DNA of 64,000 nucleotides from Aegilops tauschii subsp. strangulata (taxonomy: Eukaryota > Streptophyta > Magnoliopsida > Poales > Poaceae): contig NC_053038.3 of NCBI RefSeq assembly GCF_002575655.3, positions 144,228,885 through 144,292,884 of the forward strand, in the 5' to 3' direction. The notes beneath the pieces were generated by a model that ran no database searches, was not told the origin of the DNA, and saw only the letters and a program-made list of their open reading frames with translations. Position 1 is the stretch's first letter; each line of letters starts with the position of its first letter. The translations under genes were made by a program, and so were the position numbers. Positions 20,251 through 30,891 of the stretch are shown piece by piece.

Positions 20251-23200
20251 ATGGAGCACGGACGAGACAAGGAAGCAGAAGAGGTGTTGGGGGACATAAT
20301 CTTAGCCGGAGGTGATGTCTTGTCGTATCTTAACGACAATGATGGTCTGGAAGAACAGGGTAAAGAAGCAGGCTACGGTGATCGAAGAGTGGAGGAGGAA
20401 ATACATGATTATGATGGCTCCGGTGACCCAATTTTGGTGCAAGAAGGAGCCCGTGGTGACGGCTCCGGTGACCGAACAGAGTCCGGCCAGGTAAATATAT
20501 TAGTTAAGCCTGTGCTGACTAGCTAATTGATGCATTCATTGTTTTGGTATGTACACATATTAATTAACTCTCGTCTTTCTTCTTTTTTTACCCCTCCGGA
20601 TCGAGCACAACTTCAGTAAAGAGACGAGGTCCGAAGAGAAAGTTGCACTCGGATCAAAGGTTTGAGATCACAGCAATCGCGCGCGACGGCCAACCGATTG
20701 AACCCATCTGGACAAAGGAAGCATTTGCTGCTCAGTGCGGGGTTCTTGTTAGGGACAAGATCCCGATCAGCATCCACCAATGGTATAAGCCTAAGAAGGA
20801 AGACCCTGAGGTGTCTTATGTCAATGATATGCAGAAAGATGATCTTTGGACTGAGCTGAAGGCAAATTTCACCCTACCGCCAGAGGAGGATCCGGAGAAG
20901 CCAGTTAAAGAGCAATTAATCAAGTCTCATGCTCTTAAGAAGATGGCAGACCTATTCAGGAGGTGGAAGAATGAGCTGAAAACGTTTGTCGACAAAGAAA
21001 AGACACCAGAATTCATCGGCAAATATGAGAAGATCAGAGATCACTGGCCCGCATTTGTGGCCACAAGACATCGGAAAAGAGTAAGAAGTTGTCAGTGATA
21101 AACAAGAAAAATGCTGCGAAGAAGAAGCTTCATCATCACGGGGTTAGGTGGCTACCTCAAAGCCCGGCCTAAGTGGGCCAAGGCTGAGAATGATCTGCTT
21201 GATAAAGGGATTGAACCAGAGACAATGAACTAGCCAGACTGTTGCCGGACTTGGTTCTTCGGGGCTGGCGGAACCTTGGACCCTGTATCAGGGAAGTGCG
21301 TTTGGACGGACGAGCTTTTGAGAATACCAGTCAAGAGGCTTCAGCACTATATCGATGCAGTGCAGCAAGGGACGTTCGTTCCAGACAGAGAGAACGACGA
21401 GCTCACAATGGCCCTCGGGAATCTTGAGCACCCTGGACGGACACGAGGCACGCCAGGCTCTGTTCCATGGAAGGCTGGTTTTCCGGACGCAGGCGGTTAC
21501 AAAAGCCAGGAGAGGAGGAAAAAAGTGGAGCAGACCCAAATTCAGAAGCTGCACGAAAGGGTTCAAGCGCTAGAGGAACGAGACGTAGCTCGCAGCACTC
21601 GACCTGCCGAAACTACCCCAGAAGCTACCCCGCCATCTCAGCGGAGAAGCAGCGTGGCTTCCACCGAGCTGCTTCAGCTAGAGCATGTCTTGATGGCTCC
21701 TGCTAGCTACCCCGTGGATGCTATCACGGAGTCTCAACATTGCCACCTTATGACGCAATGGCACAACTTCAAAGTCAAGGCGGCTATCGGCTCTATTCGA
21801 CCTCCTAAACCCGGCGCAACTTTTCACTGTCGTCCGATTCCAGAAGGATATGCTAGGGTGACGGTGGATGAAATAACGGAGGGATTTGAGGACCTCCAGC
21901 TTGACCACCCTACCGGTGAAGGGGAGACTCGGCTGGGTTCTGCTCTGAAGACTCCATGCCTATGGCGGAAGGAGCTCATCAACCTTCCGAACTGGACGCC
22001 TCCGGCGAGTAAGGGCACTCCGCCTCCTCCTCCGCCGAGTGATCAGGGCACTCAGCCTCCTTCTCCGGTGCGTGGTGGCACTCCGCCTCCTCCTCCGCCT
22101 CCTCCTCCGGCGAGTGATCAGGGCACTCAGCCTCCTTCTCCAGCGCGTTGCGGCACTCCGCCTCCTTCTCCGCCTACGCCGGTGCGCCCGAGCAGCCAGC
22201 CTCCTCCTTCTCCGCCTCGTCAGCAAGGGCGGAAGAGACCCGCCGCCGCTCCGGCTGCTCCAGCGCGTCATAGTCCTTCTCCTCCACCTCGTAAGCAAGG
22301 AAAGAAGACAGCCGCAGCCGCTCCGTCTGCTCTGCCGGCGTCTAGCAGTACAGCCAGAGGCGGGAGGCAATCTATATTCGGTCCTTCTCTGAAGACTCCA
22401 GAGAAGTTACCATACGAGAGGACCGAGGAGGAAACCACGAAGATCGTGCGAGCCGAAGTGACGAACTTCTTTGAAGGGGTGAAAGCAAAGAAACATCCAC
22501 CTCCGGAGGAGAAGGTAGATCTGGTGAAAGCGAAGCGCACTCTGGCTGCCCTGACAAAACCACCAAAGTCTCCGCCGAGAGGCAACTATGAGCGCATTAT
22601 TGCAAAGACATTTGTCTAAGCGGAGCGGTCGGGAAGTACTGTCAGTGATCAAAGGTTAAAAGAACGACGAGCTGGGAAAAAAATTGCCTAGCTCGGCGAA
22701 CAAGCGAACCAATCGTGCCCCCCGCTCAAGGTGTCTAGCGACATCGTCGCTAATGATCCCAGGATGGTGCCCGGTTATAGAAATCTTGGAGATTACCTGC
22801 CCGACGATGTACATTATGATTTCTTGGAGGTGGACGAACACAAATACCATTACGGGAAGCCTCTCGTCAAAGATGAAAGATCTCTAACAACGATGATATG
22901 AAGATTACATGATTGGTACATGAAAACCTGCAGAGAGTCTAGGGGCAGGAATACTTTGACGCTGAGAGTTAAAGAGGAGCATGACCTTGTTGGAATTGAA
23001 CTGTTGAATGTTCCATTTGAGGAGTTCTTCCAGTTTTTCAATCAAAAGGCCCTCGATAAATCAACGGTCACTTGCTACTGTGTGTAAGTAGTACTACTTC
23101 TGTCATTAAGTCTCTCTATATAGGTCAGCTCTTTCATTGCATGTATTTATAATTATCCTCACACTATTATGCAGATTGAAGATCGCCGAATTGAAGAGAA

Positions 23201-24152
23201 GTCAAATCGGTGATATTGGGTTCATTAACACAAATCTCATAGATTCAACTAAGGTTAAATATCATGCCGAAAATACCGAGGCCAACTTGCTACGATCGTT
23301 GGTAATAAATGAAAACAAAGATATAATACTCTTTCCTTACAACTTCAAGTGAGTGTTACTGTCTTGTGCATATTCGGTTTCCCTTATTAGTCCAGGTTAT
23401 AGTAATGTAATTGATGACTTATGCATGCGTGCCCATCTTCCACTATATTCACCTAGAGATTAAGCTTGAGCAGGGAGTAGTAACCGTCTTAGACTCGAGA
23501 CGAAAAGATCCCCACGACTATGCGGACATGACTCAAATGCTCGAGAAGTAAGTTAAATCAATCATTATCCACCATATCAGCAACTTTGTTCATTTCCTGA
23601 TATCAAGTAATTGTTTTGTTTGTCTGGCAGTGTTTGGAGAAAATTCGCCAAAAAAGCTCCGGGACTGCCGAAGAAGCTACAATTTAGACACCCGAAAGTA
23701 TGTAGTATAGTAGCATGTTCCGCGCATCTCCTAGTGATTCAAGCGCTAGTTTCATCAATACCATTTAGCATGCTTGCTTATCAGTTTGATTGACCTCTAT
23801 TTCTTGTAAAGTGGTTGTGGCAGGAACAAGGGAATGATTTCTGTGGATACTACGTTTGCGAGTCCTTCCGCCACACGACCTGTGAGCGGGGCTACTCTGG
23901 CGAACAATATGAAGTGCGTAAGCAATAATATTCACAATTTTATTTTATTACCTTCATTTGTGTTGAGTTTCATTTATTCATATATATATGTATTGACCCC
24001 CTTCTTTAAATTAGATCTTTCGGATGCGGGATGAACTCCTTGCACCAGATCGTATGCGAGCAATTCAAGAGGAATTGGCGGCATTCTTCCTTGACCACGT
24101 GATCGCTGAAAACGAAGAATACTATGTGGACCCTGTGTTCATATATAATTAG
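20251..24152 (+). pseudogene. CACTA 1 second gene: Transposase_24-like and Ulp1-like cysteine protease protein
   Basis: A multi-exon gene starting at ATG 20251. Exon 1 ends at 20490 before GTAAAT. The next exon (to 23083 before GTAAGT) holds a Transposase_24-like domain (20643-21260; 'FEITAIARDGQPIEPIW', 'FVPDRENDELTMAL'), a region around 'RPIPEGYARVTVDEI' (21780-21960), and a Pro-rich linker (22000-22330). The final exons, about 23175-23348, 23437-23547, 23631-23697, 23812-23917 and 24015-24152, form a Ulp1/C48-type protease with His at 23441, Asp at 23492 and Cys at 23842 ('GNDFCGYYVCE'). In-frame stops at 22617, 22689 and 22899 and a frameshift near 21065 break it. Such proteins accompany CACTA transposases; the protease's substrate is unknown. 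Exon limits are by eye. Confidence 0.85.
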
Positions 24153-24719
24153 GAGATTATATTGTAAGAGATAATTAATGTATATATGTAGCCAGTAGTG
24201 TCGGATAGATATACGAGAACTTGTTGTTCGACCAATCTCTTGGAGAAGGAGAGGTGGTCGATATCACTTCTCTCTGTATGCATATGTTCATGACGATCTT
24301 CTCTTTCCTTCATTTGCTTACTAGCTAGCGTGTCTAGTCCTCTCTATACGTATATAGTACGTAGCGTCGACCAAGCACGGAGATAAGAGAGGACACTTCT
24401 CTCTATTAATTAGCTAGCTAACACAATATATGAAACACCTAAATTAACCCCCCAAAACCCCCAACCCCGCCCCCCTTTAAAAAAAAACAAAAACCCCAGC
24501 CCCTGAAATGCTGACGCGTGGATGCCTATAGGTCCCGGTTAGTGCCACCAACCGGGACCAAAGGCCCTCCTACCTGGGCTCGCCGCACCGGCCACGTGGA
24601 GGCCCATCTGAACCGGGACTAAAGGGCTAGGGCATTAGTAACGACCCTTTAGTCCCGGTTCAAAAACCGGGACAAAAGGCCCTTACCAACCGGGACAGAT
24701 GACCCTTTTTGTACTAGTG
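24153..24719. repeat. CACTA 1 right subterminal and terminal region
   Basis: It begins after the second gene's stop with AT-rich 3' flanking sequence. Hairpins of GGTCCCGGTT/AACCGGGACC lie near 24530-24565 and 24645-24680, and the element ends ACTAGTG at 24719. No gene. Confidence 0.9.
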
Positions 24720-25804
24720 GCAGCAGGCGGCGACTAAGCAACAAAGAAGGAAGGACTTACCTTCAACCATGTCCTCAATCACACCATAGCCGTCCGACAG
24801 CAGCTTCTCCCTCTCGACCTAGTTCGAGCGCCGAGTCTCGAACTCGGCCTTAAGGAGTGCCTTGCCGTATTTTGCTGCCGGATCTTCGCCTGGTGCTTCT
24901 CCGCCTGGTTCGCCAGCTCCTTTGCCAGTCGGTCGCACTCCTTGGCGGCCTGGCTGCACTCCTGCTCCTTGGCACAGAGCTCAGTCTCGAGCTCGCACAA
25001 GCGCGCCTGCAGCTGAGCGGCGGCCTCTGCCAAGACAAGAAAGAAAACATCAGCATCAACCAAAAACAAGAAACTGTCGGAAGATCCGGCCCGACTACTC
25101 AACATTCGGCCTGAATCTCGGGGGCTACACCCAGCGGGTGCGCTTGCGCGCCCCCCACTAAAAGACGGCCTACTTAGCTCGGCTCTGGTTCAGGTCAGTG
25201 GTCTGCTTGGCCAGTGCCTGGTTCTAAGAGTTGTAGGCGGCCGCACGCAAGTTGTGGTTGTCCTGCAATGAAAATTACACTTTAGCATTTGAAAGCACAC
25301 CATGAAGTTCTAGCCCGCCGGCTCAGCAGCTAGCCCGGAACTCGGGGGCTACACCCAGTGGGTGCGCTGGCGCGCCCCCACGGAAGATTACAAGAATTGA
25401 AAGCAAAATTCGAGTACTTACCCGGATGACCATCTGCATCACTCGCAGCTCTTCCGTGGACATCAGGAGGGTGGCGCCGTGGGCGTTGAACTATTCCAAG
25501 ATGCCCTTCACCTCCACATTGAGGGTACCCAAGCTGGCTCCTGACGCCCAGTCCAGCAGAACAGCGCTGGTGGCCTCGGTGCCGGGCGCCGACGAGCTCG
25601 TAGCCCCAACCTCCATCGGCCTCGGTGCAGAGAATGCCCGTGCTGGGCGCTAGCACGCAGGGACGCAAGTCGTCACCGCCTGGCTCACCGCCAGCCGAGT
25701 GCTGGATGGCGGCACCTCCGGCACTTCGGGCCGGCTGCCTCCTGCACCAGCATTCGGCGCGCGCGGAGGCACTTCCGTCTTCGGGATAATAGGGTTGGCC
25801 CCTC
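24720..25804 (-). pseudogene. Antisense ORF of Gypsy 1: middle exons (coiled coil)
   Basis: Exon-like blocks on the minus strand alternate with introns. From high to low: about 25799-25425, ending 'EELRVMQMVIR' before GTAAGT; about 25264-25150 ('DNHNLRAAAYNS', 'NQALAKQTTDLNQSRAK'); and about 25027-24761 ('LCELETELCAKEQECSQAA', 'KALLKAEFETRRS', 'EKLLSDGYGVIEDMVE') before GTAAGT at about 24757. The last block is a clear coiled coil. CACTA 1 lies in the following intron. Scattered stops are present. The same gene continues at 11543-12193 and begins at 37664. Confidence 0.7.
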
Positions 25805-26279
25805 TGAGGGAGTCCTGGATAAGGGGGTCCCCGGGCGTCCGGGCTATGTGACGTGGGCCGGAATAATGGTCCGTGAAGATACAACATAGAAGGCCTTCCC
25901 CCCGTGTCTAGATAGGACTCTCCTTTGCGTGGATGGCAAGCTTGGCGTGCAGATATGAAGTTTCCTTTCTCTGTAAACCGACTTTGTACCACCATAGGCC
26001 CCTCTGGTGTCCATATAAACCAGAGGGTTTAGTCTTTAGAGGCTAGGACAAATCAGAGAGGCTAGACATCTAGGGTTTAGCCATTACGATCTCGAGGTAG
26101 ATCAACTCTTGTAACCCCTATACTCATCAAAGTCAATCAAGTAGGAAGTAGGGTATTACCTCCATTAAGAGGGCCCGGACCTGGGTAAACATTGTGTCCC
26201 CCCGCCTCCTGTTACCTTCGATCCTCAAACGCACAGTTCGGGACCCGCTATCCGAGATCGGCCAGTTTTGACACCGACA
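25805..26279 (+). repeat. 5' LTR of Gypsy 2
   Basis: 475 bp, starts TGAGGGAGTCCTGG and ends CACCGACA. TATAAA is at 26014. The interior starts with TTGGTGCTTTCATTGG at 26280, the expected primer-site position; I cannot name the tRNA. Confidence 0.95.
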
Positions 26280-26326
26280 TTGGTGCTTTCATTGGGAGTT
26301 CCACTGTGTCGTCAACAGAAGGCTTG

Positions 26327-28702
26327 ATGGCTCATTCGATTATCCTCAACGATGTTGTTTCCGGGGAAGTTTTCCTCCTGGGCCAGATCTTTGTTTCGGC
26401 GGCTTCATTCTGCGGGCCAACTCAATTGGCCACCTTAAACAGATCGACAGCTACGCCACTGGTCATCAAATAAACTTTAGAAACCTAAACTACGTCGTTG
26501 TTATCCGAGGAGACTTGATCTTCGAAGGGTTCGCGGCCCTGATCACAGCTGTGGCCTTAGATCCGGAGCAAACCATCAGGTCCGAAGATAGGAGTTTGGA
26601 GCCCACCGGACTCTTCGTTGCAAACTGCATTATCGAGAATCCGGAGGCGATTGTGTCCACGGCGAACTCGGAATCAGACCGGGTTCCCCTATCATTGAAA
26701 GGCCGGACTCGCCCCCGGACTCCAGACTCGAGCTCTCGAAGTCCGCTTCAAGCAAGCATGGCCAGGAGGCTTTCACCCCGGCCAGCCCCGCGGACTATCG
26801 GTTCTCCGTCCAAACTTCGATCTTAAACGAGGCTTTGGACTTAATGCGATCCCTCGCCATCACAGAGGAATCACTTCCGAATTACACCCAGCCCGGACTA
26901 GGGGATGAGAGCGGGGAATTTCACGTCCCACCCACCACCCACTTCATAGCCACTGTCGAGGACTTAACCGACATGATGGACTACGCCTCCGAAGACATCG
27001 ACGACATGGATGACGATGCCGGAGACGAAAAAGGCCAGGACCCGCCGATCACCGGATGTTGGACAGCCACCTCCACATATGACATGTATATGGTGGACAC
27101 ACCCAAAGAGGATGACGACAACGGCAGGAAGGATCCGGTTGAGGATAAGCCCACTGAGGCACCTCCAGAGCGTCGACGTCAGCGGCGCCGCTCAAAATCG
27201 CGTCACTAAAAAGACAGCAATACCGGCACCGGTGACAATAACACTCCGGAGAACGCCGAAAAACCCGAAGCCCCTATCGAGCCAACATCCAAACAGGATA
27301 ATTGGGAGGATGGGAAAGTTAACCCTGATGATCCAGTTGGGAACGAGGACTCGGAGGATAGTAACTATCTACCAATCTCCGAGGATGATGTGAGCCTCGG
27401 AGACGAAGACTTCATTGTGCCAGAGGAACCACTCGAGAAGGAGCGCTTTAAGCGCCAGCTAATCGCCACTGTGAGAAGCCTAAACAAGAAGCAGCAACAG
27501 CTCCAAGCCGAACAGGATACACTCAACGACAGATGGACCCAAGTCCTGGCTGCCGAAGAGTACGGCCTTCAATGCCCAGCAAAGAGTTATCCGAAACGTC
27601 GACTACTTCCACGACTTGACGACGAGGCTGTCGAGCCCATACCTCAAGACACGACCGCGCTGATGAACCAGACTGGCCACCACGTGGACGAGATAAAGTG
27701 GCCACCTACGCCGAACACCAACCTACACCACCTCGTCATAGAGGCAGAGAGACAGCGGCTCCAGGATACACCTACGACCTATGGCAGGACCTGAACAATA
27801 GAGCAGGCCAAGCCAGATTGATCTATGGATCAAGGGGGCATGCCCCAACGCGAGAAGATGGCCATCAGGCCTGGCACGATAGGAACAACCTCACTCGGGC
27901 TGAGAGCCTCATACGGACTTCATCCAAACTGCGCCGTGACATCGCCCAATATAGAGGCATCGCACACCCCTTATGCTTCACCGATGAGGTAATGGAACAC
28001 CAGTTCCCAGAAGAGTTTAAACCCGTGAACATTGAATCATACGATGGAACAACGGACCCCGCAGTTTGGATTGAAGATTTCCTTCTCCTTATCCACATGG
28101 CCCGCGGTGACGATCTCCATGCCATCAAGTACCTCCCCTTAAAACACAAAGTACCAGCACGACACTGGTTAAATAGCCTCCCAGAAAACTCCATTGGTAG
28201 CTGGGAAGGTTTGGAAGAAGCCTTCAGAGAAAACTTCCAAGGCACCTATGTTCGGCCTCCAAATGCCGATGACCTTACTCACATTGTCCAGCAACCTGGA
28301 GAGGCAGCCTGGAAACTCTGGACCAGGTTCTTAATTAAAAAGAACCAAATTCTCTATTGTCCGGACACCGAAGCCCTCGCGGCCTTTAAACACAGTGTCC
28401 GTGAAGAGTGGCTCGCCCGACACCTCGGCCAAGAAAAGGCAAACTCTATGGCAGCCCTTACCGCACTCATGACCAGCTTTTGCGCGGGAGAAGATAGCTG
28501 GCTAGCTCGTAGAAGCAACGGCACCAGCCACCCTGGCACCTCTGAAGTCAGAGACGGCAACGGCAAGCCACGACGCAACAAACATAAGCGTCGAAGCAAT
28601 AATGAAAATACCGAAGATACGGCGGTCAACGCCGGATTGAGCGGCTCTAAACCCGGTCAGCGGAAGAAGCCATTCAAAGGAAACAAAAGATGGTCTATCT
28701 AG
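26327..28702 (+). pseudogene. Gypsy 2 gag
   Basis: Likely start at ATG 26327 (47 bases inside the LTR); the frame breaks near 26404. Coding continues in shifted frames: 26405-26826 ('VIRGDLIFEGF'), 26835-27209 (acidic, 'DLTDMMDYASEDIDDMDDD'), 27390-27794 ('KERFKRQLIATVRSLNKKQ') and 27698-28702. The last holds the retrotransposon gag core: 'YDGTTDPAVWIEDFLLLIHM', 'ARHWLNSLPENSIGSWEGL', 'FRENFQGTYVRP' and 'EEWLARHLGQEKANSMAAL', then a basic tail. Gag builds the cytoplasmic particle. At least four frameshifts; the 334-residue core is uninterrupted. Confidence 0.9.
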
Positions 28703-29611
28703 TCTGGACCGAATACTAGATCGGCCTTGCCAGATCCATGGCACCCCGGACAATCCTGCCAATCATACCAACAGAAATTGTTCGGTCATTAAACAAGCCG
28801 GTAAGATGAACACCGAACATAAGGGGAAAGAGCCGCCTAGCGAGGATGATGACGAGCCTCGTCCATCAAACACAGGATTTTGCCCCCCGAGGTAAAAACA
28901 GTTAACATGATCTATGTTACTCAGTGGGAGCGCAAGCGCCCACTCAGGGAAGTTTATTCCATAGAGCCACTCGCCCCAAAATTCAACCCATGGTCGGCTT
29001 GACCGATCACCTTTGATCGCAGAGACCATCCGACCAGTATCTGTCACGGAGGTTCGGCAGCACTGGTCCTTGATCCAATCATCAACGGATTCCATCTCAT
29101 GCGAGTCCTTATGGACGGCGGCAGCAACCTTAACCTGCTTTATCAGGCACTGTCCATAAAATGGGTTGATCCGTCAAGAATCAAGCCCACTAAAATAACC
29201 TTTAAAGGAGTGATACCCGTCGGTGAGGCCTGTTGTACAGGGCCCATCATGCTGGAAGTAGTCTTCAGTTTACCGGACAATTTCCATAGCGAAGACTTGA
29301 TCTTCGACATCGTCCCCTTCCACAGTGGCTACCATGCACTTCTTGGATGAACCGCTTTCACCCGCTTCAATGTGGTCCCGCATTATCCTTATTTAAAGCT
29401 CAAAACGCCCGGACCCCACGGCGTTATTACAGTCAATGGAAACATGGAGTGCTCCCTCCGTACTGAGGAGCATACAATGGCCCTTGCAGTCGATGTACAG
29501 GATGGCCTTATCAAACCGAATACTAAATCGGCAGTCAAGCCACCGGACACTGTCAAGCGAGTCCGGTCTACCCTGCAGAATGATAGTCCGGCTTGTCCAG
29601 AGCTAGACTAG
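28703..29611 (+). pseudogene. Gypsy 2 zinc knuckle and aspartic protease
   Basis: After a frameshift at about 28702 a variant knuckle is readable: 'PCQIHGTPDN...NHTNRNC'. The protease lies at about 29010-29611, with the active site 'RVLMDGGSNLNLLYQ' (Asp-Gly-Gly-Ser), and the flap region 'FDIVPFHSGYHALLG'. A TGA at 29348 sits where related elements have an Arg codon ('LLG.TAF'), a C-to-T change. The frame then stays open to 29611 ('RFNVVPHYPYLKLK'). RT would normally follow but does not. Confidence 0.85.
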
Positions 29612-30891
29612 CAATTCGGCCTCCGTCAAAGACCTAACTTGATTGCGGCATACGTACCGCGCGTACATAATTACAAACTAAAGAAACCATGGGCAAAGAC
29701 GAAGGCGCACTACAAACAAGGTCCACGATACGGCTCGACCCTATCGGGACACCCATATTCTTCCTTTCTTCTCTTTTTTTATTATTTTTCAGGTTATCTA
29801 CAATCTACGTTATTTTGCGATAATACCAAGGTCCCCTCTCCAGGCCCCTCATATATACTCGATCGATGATCCTCTTAAAGGATCATACACCAAGGCGAAA
29901 AGCAGCGCAGACGTGTGGCAGAGTGTCCAAAGGATCTTCAAGATCATCTTTTCCTTTTTAGGACTTGTACAAAGCTGTCCCTTGTGCTCGGCATGTAAAA
30001 TAGCCTCGATGCTTATCGCATCCTCTATAAAAATACGTTTTGACGTATCAATCAGACCATAATGGATACAGTTTCGCCCAATCCTGTCTAGTATTGGCTT
30101 ATTTTCTAATCTCTACTCCCTCTTTATGTTAGACTGTCGTATATACCTCGGCACAATTCAAATCACCAGGGGATCTATCCGGCCACGTATATTTTTCAAA
30201 CACAAGAAATCCAAACACTTTTATAGTATACTTCGGCGTCCCGAATATGGCATTATATGCTTCAGCTCCGAATCATGTCTTTGGTCAATAGTTGGGTTGC
30301 CCGGCTCCTGTGATTACCACCTTACATTCCGCTTGTTCAGCTAAGGTAGTAAAGTGAGAACTACTGCGATTGTGTTTCTGGTTCGTCCGGTCAAGCACCT
30401 TAGTAGAGAAAGCCAAAAACTGACTGTCATGATGCGGCGAGAGCTGGTCAGCAATTCGGCGACTTACTACATCTCTAGTGATTTCTTCTGTATTATACGA
30501 AGGACTGGCTCTTCCCAGTCACGCGCTTAAGGCATCCAAGTTCGGATAGCCGCATACGCACCAAGGGCTATCTTACAGTCCCATTGTCAAACTCCTATGG
30601 CTAAGTGAAAGTGTTAAAGCCGCATTGTCTGATTGCCTTGTTCGTTACGTAAGTCACCTCCCTTACGGACCAAGATGTTAGGTCAAGAATGATTATACGT
30701 TATTATGAACTCCCCCATAACATCTACGTGGGGGCTGAAGCCGACGACTGGCAAGCTTTCAGATTAATGACATACGGTAGCATAGGAGGAAAGTAGTTCA
30801 GATAAATGCATAAAATATATTACAAAGCCTTGGTTTATAATACAACGTCTGGGAAGTTTAGATACATTTACTCGAACATAATATTCTTCGA
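29612..30891 (+). other. Gypsy 2 interior without genes
   Basis: About 1.3 kb where pol would start in an autonomous relative. I see no RT, RNase H or integrase motif on either strand. Pyrimidine-rich tracts near 29760-29790 and short meaningless ORFs only. Confidence 0.7.

Larger units (their letters stand above)
12194..24719 (+). mobile_element. CACTA 1: autonomous-type CACTA (En/Spm) DNA transposon, 12.5 kb
   Basis: The termini are CACTAGTAGAAAA at 12194 and, on the opposite strand from 24719, CACTAGTACAAAA. It is flanked by a perfect 3-bp target duplication GCA (12191-12193 and 24720-24722), the diagnostic length for CACTA elements. Both ends carry many hairpins built on GGTCCCGGTT/AACCGGGACC. 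Two genes are present, in the same direction: a TNPD transposase and a Transposase_24/Ulp1-like protein. Both are broken by stops, so this copy is probably not autonomous now. It sits in an intron of Gypsy 1's antisense ORF. Confidence 0.97.

Noticed and set aside
21960..22392. Arg-rich and Leu-rich ORFs opposite or alongside the Pro-rich linker
   Set aside because: Frame shadows of the CCTCCT-rich coding repeat in the CACTA 1 second gene.
20251..24152. A host SUMO-protease gene
   Set aside because: The gene lies wholly within CACTA 1, shares the exon with a Transposase_24-like domain and is full of stops.
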